From: Zygnema cylindricum
Taxonomy: Eukaryota > Streptophyta > Zygnematophyceae > Zygnematales > Zygnemataceae
Direction: 5' to 3'
Assembly: GCA_037447655.1 (NCBI GenBank)
Contig: JBBHKE010000478.1
Coordinates: 186,770-250,769 of the forward strand
Length of the DNA stretch: 64,000 bases
Shown here: in pieces, positions 58,563 to 64,000 of the stretch
Numbering within the stretch: the stretch's first letter is position 1
How the letters are laid out: the number at the start of each line of letters is the position of its first letter
Made by a program: the position numbers and the translations under genes
Notes under the pieces: generated by a model
Database searches by the model: none
The model's input: the letters and a program-made list of their open reading frames with translations, nothing else
What the model was told of the DNA's origin: nothing

Positions 58563-59158
58563 TTCACAACACTACAGTAGTGATTTTCCCCCGTGATTAT
58601 CACTGACAATGCTTTTTCATGACGATGCATTGCGTGTCGACGCATTTATCTGACAATCTTTCTTTCTGTACGATTGTACAAAATAACGAGCAATTCTAGT
58701 ATGGACAAACACGTTAGGTACCCTACACAATTTAAAGACTTTTAAAAAATAATTATTAACTCTAATTAATGATTGAACAAAACGATCGTTGCAATTCACA
58801 AAAGAAAAATCAATTTTGCCAAGCGAAAGCTTACTTAAAACTTAAACAACTCACATCAAATCACGTTGGCCATATACAAATTAAATTAAGCAGAAATCTT
58901 TTCAAATACAATATCTCAATCTCACCCTTCTAACTCACTTACATCCCAAATTCTCACACTCACATATGTCTCACCCCTTACACTTACATTCACTCAGAGT
59001 GACTATATTTCGCAATTATACCTTGTCACTAAATACCATATACCACAATAAATAACGAATACAATTGAAAGCAATACAAGACAATCTGCTCTTAAACATA
59101 ACGATCGGATGTACGCTTGCCATAGCTTGGAACCTCTATAAGTAAGTTAAGTGCATAA
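58563..59158. other. Gene-free stretch
   Basis: No gene supported. 58900-59000 is rich in CTCAC(A/C)C(T/A)TAC phrases. Confidence 0.5.
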
Positions 59159-59896
59159 GGGTGACGTTCCATCAGACTTTTCTGTAATCGTACGGCCAAC
59201 TCTATGGGCCGGGTTAATTAAGTCGATGTTCCATCACGAAGAGTTTGTAAACCACATGTTCTTAATTGATTGGCACCACATAAGCTACGATCTGATATTG
59301 AATATCCTTAAGATTTTTAGCACCAACAAATTTTACTTCAAATCTTCACTTGCGTACCATGTACTTGCTACAAAGTCATCATACGACAGAAGGTTGTTGT
59401 ACTTTTTGCCAACGCCGGTCTTTTACCCCAACTCATTTTTTAGGGTTTTTTTTACGAACCTAACGAAAGTCTTTTGACAGAAATAGTGTTACAAACAAAA
59501 AGTACTAAAAATAGAGTGACGAAAGAGAGTTATGAAATTACATTTTTATTTTCGCTTGTGTTTTTGAAAGCGCGTCTCATGTGAAAATTTTGTCAATTTT
59601 TGTTGGTTTATCATCATGACACGTAGCCTAATCATCCAGCGTGTCGCGATTAATTTTCTTTTGTATCTGCAATCCACCTTCTAGAGGTACGTTGACAGTT
59701 ACAAAGAAAAATGACGCGAACGCCTCACGGATGAACATCTGACTGTCAGTATTACCTCCCAGACCTTTGAAGATTATTGGCAAGATTCTGTGTAATGTTG
59801 TGTTTTGTATAAAAAAAAAATGAGCGGTAGGGTTTGTTAATAACAGTCGCGGATTTCTGGAAACTTTCCCACTTTTTGTCTGATGGAACGTCACCC
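59159..59896. mobile_element. Harbinger-like MITE (TAA-flanked)
   Basis: A 738-bp element with inverted ends GGGTGACGTTCCATCAGAC / GTCTGATGGAACGTCACCC, flanked by TAA at 59156-59158 and 59897-59899. The 3-bp TAA duplication and G-rich ends point to the PIF/Harbinger group. Open frames at 59151-59477 and 59628-59894 lie inside it but show no recognised transposase domain. Confidence 0.85.
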
Positions 59897-59899
59897 TAA

Positions 59900-60158
59900 G
59901 TTACTTCTAATCTATCGAATTTGCACCATGTAAAAGGAACCAAATCGTAGCTGGATCGTAGCAAGATCGACTGTACAAAGATATTGTGGCTCCGCCAACT
60001 TGTAATTATTACGCGGGCGCAAAATCGCGCTTCGCGAACCAACATTTCGTTAAAATCGTCTCACGACCGATTCGTACAATTGTGAACTTATAAGTACCGT
60101 GCGTACCAAATTAGAATTACACGTGAACTGATACAAAAATAAAGTACAGTACCAACGC
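59900..60158. other. Gene-free stretch
   Basis: AT-rich sequence with a CpG-rich patch (60012-60045); no gene or repeat recognised. Confidence 0.4.
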
Positions 60159-61274
60159 CAAAGGTCGCAAAAGTCAAAATTTTAGATTACCGAAATCGAC
60201 CGTTTTTATTTTTAAATCTGAGTACTTGACGCCCGACCGAGTTGTGTGACGCTCCAAAATTGTTAACCGTTACCGGAAACGCGTTTACAAAAAAACAATT
60301 TAACCGAAACTTGATTTCTCGAGACTACTTGTACCTCCTCGTACCCGAATAAGTACAAAAATAGTGGTGTAGCGCCCTTATACTTTCCACGATACCAAGT
60401 GTACAAAGTACAATAATGTTGGATAGTGTTCACAGTAGAAAACCTTCAATATTTTTCGTTTTTAGCTTAGGGCGTGTCCTCATGTGTTCAAGTAAGGGTT
60501 TTTTTCCGTCGTTTACACAGAAAATGGGACTTCCTACTTGAAAATATTACGCCGTACGAAAAATGGGCAAAAACTCAAATACATTTTGCGTCATCTAAGA
60601 ACTTCAAAGGTACGGCGATTTGGCAGTATTATCATCGCGACCCACTTCCAGCTCATCTTCACACTTGCAATGAAATCAAATCGCGACCTGCTTTTAATCA
60701 AAATACTACCCTATTGACGAATAGAAATCTTGGGTTGCACGCGTCAAAAGTTTTCATTTGTTTTTTTGCTGTTGGGAGAATACACGAACAAAAAAATTGT
60801 TTGTCCGTTTGCTTATGTTGTCCACTTGTGGGCGTCTACAAATGTCATTTTGTAGACGTAGGCGATTGCTTATGTCGTTCACGTGTGGGCGTCAACAAAT
60901 GACAGTTGGCGTCGACAATTGTCCCAGTATGTCAGGAGCTCTTTGCGGCGTACAAATGTCAGCAGTTTGGGTTTCGCAAGTATTGGCGACGTGTACAGCT
61001 GCCACATATTCAAAATAATGAACGCGCAAGTAACGATTCACATAGGCACACTTTGAAAAGTACACCGTAAAATCAGCGCTAAATTCCAAAATAACGTTTC
61101 AAAATATCGGTTACATGGGGACACGCCCTTACCCGACCGATTTTTTTTTTCTTGCGAATCACCTATCCGAATCCGACCGACCCCCCAAATTTGGCAACCG
61201 AATCCCTTCCAGATCTGACGCGGGCGGTCGGTTAATGGTCGGTTACGGATTCGGTTGACTGTTTGCGACCTCAA
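60159..61274. mobile_element. Small non-autonomous hAT relative
   Basis: The left end CAAAGGTCGCAAAAGTCAAA matches the right end of the 4.4-kb hAT; the right end GGTTGACTGTTTGCGACCT matches its left end. The 8-bp flanks ACCAACGC and CAAGTGAC or AGTGACGT do not match, so one end may be recombinant or eroded. It carries subterminal hAT sequence (GGTATCGTGG relatives near 60390) and a TTA-flanked MITE, and no transposase. Confidence 0.72.
60470..61128. mobile_element. TTA-flanked MITE inside the small hAT
   Basis: A 659-bp element with ends GGGCGTGTCCTCATGTG / TACATGGGGACACGCCC, flanked by TTA at 60467-60469 and 61129-61131, of the PIF/Harbinger type. The plus-strand frame 60474-60902 (ITPYEKWAKTQIHFASSKNF, RDPLPAHLHTC) lies inside. 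Its composition is partly protein-like but I cannot assign it. GTGGGCGTC(T/A)ACAAATG recurs at about 60825-60900. Confidence 0.82.
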
Positions 61275-61344
61275 GTGACGTACATATTGAACCAAACATT
61301 AATGGAGCTAGTTCGTCCGATGTCGATTCGCCCAATATCCCAAC

Positions 61345-64000
61345 CAGAGGTCGCAAAAGTCAAAATTTTACATAACCGAAACCGACCTTTTTTTTTTTCA
61401 AAATCTGAGTAACCGACGCCCGACCGGGTTATATCACGCTCCAAAATGGTTAACCGTTAACCGGCCGGCGTTTACGAAAATAAAAATTAACCGAATCTTG
61501 ATTTTTCGCGACTAACGGTGCCCGCCCGTAACTGAAAAAGTACAAAATTAACCAATGTACGACGAAATAAGCCAATAATTACGATTTGTCGCGTTCCCTA
61601 AGATTCGCGAAATGAATAGTGTTTCTACCGTGTCAGATTTGCGACACTTTGTAGCGTTCCCTTTGATATGCGAAATGAATAGTACCGTGTCAGATTTGCG
61701 ACGCTAATCATGATGTCACGTACTTCCACGATACCAAAGAGTTCAAAGTATTATGACGTTTTCACTTCTTGGTTTGTAAAAACGCATTCTGTCAAAACGA
61801 ACAGTTTCACGTCATTATGACGTTTGCACTACGCGGTTTGTGAAAACACAGGTTCATCATAACGGCATGTATTAAATCATTTTTTGTACTTTTTTTGTTA
61901 ATACAGTATAGTTTTGTACGTTAGCCACACTATTTAAAATAGCACTATACTATAGTTGTTAACGCTGATGTAAAGAGTACCTTGAATAATGTAAAGAAAA
62001 ATTTAGAGTTATTTACTATTTTTAAGGTTTTTGGGTCAAAATTCGCGGTGACGGAATTTACGTTAATGATGCTAATTAATAATTACGATTCGCGGTGTAG
62101 TGTTAATGGAAAACTATAATTAATAATATTATTTAATGCAAGGAGACGTGGCAGGCTAAAGTCCACGTATTTAAATAATGTTGATAACTATATTTTGTGA
62201 TTTTTGGCTATAAGTAGTAATGACTTATTATTACTAATAACAATGAGTGGTGTAGTGGTACATCTCCCTTTGCAAAAAAACAGCTCGTGTACCTCATCTT
62301 TTTACTATTTTGTCTTTTTGCAATCTCCCTTTACAAATATTTTTTTTCCTTGACAGTCATCTTCTTCAAGGGATTTTTTCCTAATTTTGCGCGTAACTCT
62401 TAGATTAATGCTTAAACCCTTATATTAATGTTTATTCTCTCGCAAATCTAATATTTTATCTACAATTTTCGGACAGTTTTTCTTTCGACTATGATACTAT
62501 GTTATGAATTATGCAAAAAAGATAAATTTTCAATTATGTATGAAAAAAAAAATCATAGTTTTCACATAGAAAATCAATTGACAAAAAACACATTGTGATG
62601 AGCAAAAAAAATATATATATATATTTTGTAGTATCAAATATAGAAACAAACAAATAACATCCTCGTTCTATTTTCGACTCTATTGTACAAATTCTCAACC
62701 TCAAACTTAAAACTACACAAAAATCTATAAATCTAAATTTGGTATACATACGACGCTTTGGGTATTTGATAAAAATAAGCACTCCGGTTTAAAAAGAAAA
62801 AAACAAAATAAAACTAGAAAAATTGTGAAATACAACAAAAATTTCAAAGGAAAAAAAATCATGATAACTAATACTAAAAAAATAACAATAATTAGAAAAC
62901 AAAACAAAATAAAAAACTATACATTTAAAAGATCTCGGTTGGATCTATCACACAAAAGATCACTAACAATTGAAACAGCTAGTGAGCTCCTCTTCTTTGT
63001 TATTGTGTTCCCGGCATCCGAAAAATTGCATTCGGACATGGAGCTAGAAGCCGGAACAGCTAGAATAGATGTAGCAACACTGGCTAGAATATGAAATCCT
63101 CCATCTTTCGCAGGTACATTTGATTTTTTTTCCACCATTCAAGTATGTTAAAGTTCAATCTTTCGTCGTTGGTTAATTTTATATCAAAATAACGTTTCAT
63201 TTCGTCGTTAACGAGCGTTTTTTTGTCGGTGGTAATAAGAACCTCATTTTCCTCATCGCTCTCACCAAAAAAATTGTGGAAACTGTCTTTACTTTGCGAT
63301 GTTTTTCGTTTTTTTTGTGATACGTTGAGGACTACCGAAATCAACGTCATCACCGACGTCGTTTGCCTTCTCGAAGTTTGACCATTGCGCTTTCAATTTC
63401 GATTTTTGATACCCCAATTATTTCAAGCTTTTGTTTTTGTCGGCGATCTAAGAGAGCCGCGACAATATGATACTCATGAAGGCCCCACTTCGGTAGTGCA
63501 AATTTCACAAAAAGTTGTTTCAATTTTTGCAAGTTTAGGGAATCGGCGGGGCATTCTTTATCACCGTCATTGTAAGATGTTTTTCTTATCCTACCATGGT
63601 TATGGAGAGAGGATAGTTAAAAAAAAAACCAAATGTAAAGTTGGTTCTTTGAATTTTTCCAATTTTAGGGTCGCTTCTTGGAACCTTTCCAAAAATCGTA
63701 TAAGTTCGGTAAGGTGAGTCTTATCAATACAAGCAAAAAATATCAATTTGTTTTTTGCTTTAGCGATTGGTCCTATCTCATTGAATGCATTGTAAATACT
63801 CCTAAGTATTCGGAGCAAAGAATTCCACCGCGTTGCGTTTTCTTGTTTTAATGTGATTTTCAAAAGATTTTGTAAATTACACTGTTTGAAAAACGTGACC
63901 AATGATTTATACGCGTCAATTAGATCAACAAAATCAGGAACGTCCATATTGTATTTGCTTTTTTTGGAAGTTCCGCTCTTATTCAAGATCGTTGTCACAA
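61345..64000 (-). mobile_element. hAT transposon copy 2 (runs off the window)
   Basis: The minus-strand element's 3' end is at 61345 (CAGAGGTCGCAAAAGTC). It repeats the 3' region of copy 1 in inverted orientation over about 1.5 kb, including CGGTCGGTTAACG-like terminal sequence, the GGAACGCGACAA subterminal unit, MITE B4 and the A/T-rich trailer. It lacks MITE B3. Its 5' end, BED finger and left target duplication lie beyond 64000. Confidence 0.88.
62917..63998 (-). pseudogene. hAT transposase, C-terminal half, disrupted and partial
   Basis: Pieces on the minus strand: 63998-63600 with ENATRWNSLLRILRSI (the TRWNS motif of hAT proteins) and FLERFQEATLKLEKF; 63532-63350 with LPKWGLHEYHIVAALLDRR; 63353-63084 acidic spacer; 63138-62917 with SILAVPASSSMSECNFSDAG and TKKRSS, the hAT dimerisation domain. 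Frame changes near 63600, 63350 and 63110 separate them. It supplies the middle segment deleted from copy 1 at about 52790. It continues past the window edge, so total state is unknown. Confidence 0.85.

Noticed and set aside
59151-59477. A host gene at the TAA-flanked element
   Set aside because: The frame begins in the terminal inverted repeat and lies wholly within the MITE, without a recognisable domain.
60159-61274. A perfect hAT insertion with 8-bp duplication
   Set aside because: Terminal repeats are present but the flanking octamers differ, so target duplication could not be shown.

Overview
The window is repeat-dominated eukaryotic DNA, AT-rich overall, and I see no intact host gene in it. 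It holds a 109-bp satellite array, two families of Ty1/copia LTR retrotransposons in varying decay, a tyrosine-recombinase transposon of the Crypton type with a GCR1_C-like C-terminal domain and spliceosomal introns, hAT transposons, and several MITE families. I cannot name the organism. Crypton recombinases with a GCR1_C domain are known from fungi and oomycetes, which makes a fungus-like, oomycete or algal genome plausible, but this is inference.

Left third (1-21081): one satellite array, about 9.1 kb net or roughly 83 monomers, interrupted by three copia insertions: a solo LTR (1404-2582), a complete family I element (7154-13523) and a 5'-truncated family II element (15879-20060). Each is bounded by a 5-bp direct repeat of satellite sequence. 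The complete element has near-identical LTRs that differ in length only by two 9-bp units, and its gag starts inside the LTR. It nonetheless carries two TAG codons, a frameshift and a Glu-to-Lys change at the integrase catalytic position.

Middle (21082-36039): a gene-free stretch with a short TTAGGG-like tract, then a composite of nested and joined copia fragments in both orientations (23286-35290). Family II LTRs here and in the satellite array carry a tRNA-like segment antisense to the element.

36040-46900: a purine-rich block of hydrophilic open frames of unknown nature with in-frame duplications, a 20-bp telomere-like minisatellite, the Crypton pseudogene (five exons, four introns), a three-unit repeat of about 300 bp, and a GC-rich island that could be the edge of a host gene.

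Right end (46900-64000): a nest of DNA transposons. A TA-flanked MITE (50399-56032) holds another TA-flanked MITE (50578-55377), which holds a 4.4-kb internally deleted hAT (50670-55087, 8-bp target duplication CCTAGAAG), which holds further MITEs. A second hAT copy in inverted orientation (61345 to the window end) keeps the part of the transposase missing from the first and serves as an empty-site control. Two MITEs with TAA/TTA duplications look PIF/Harbinger-derived.
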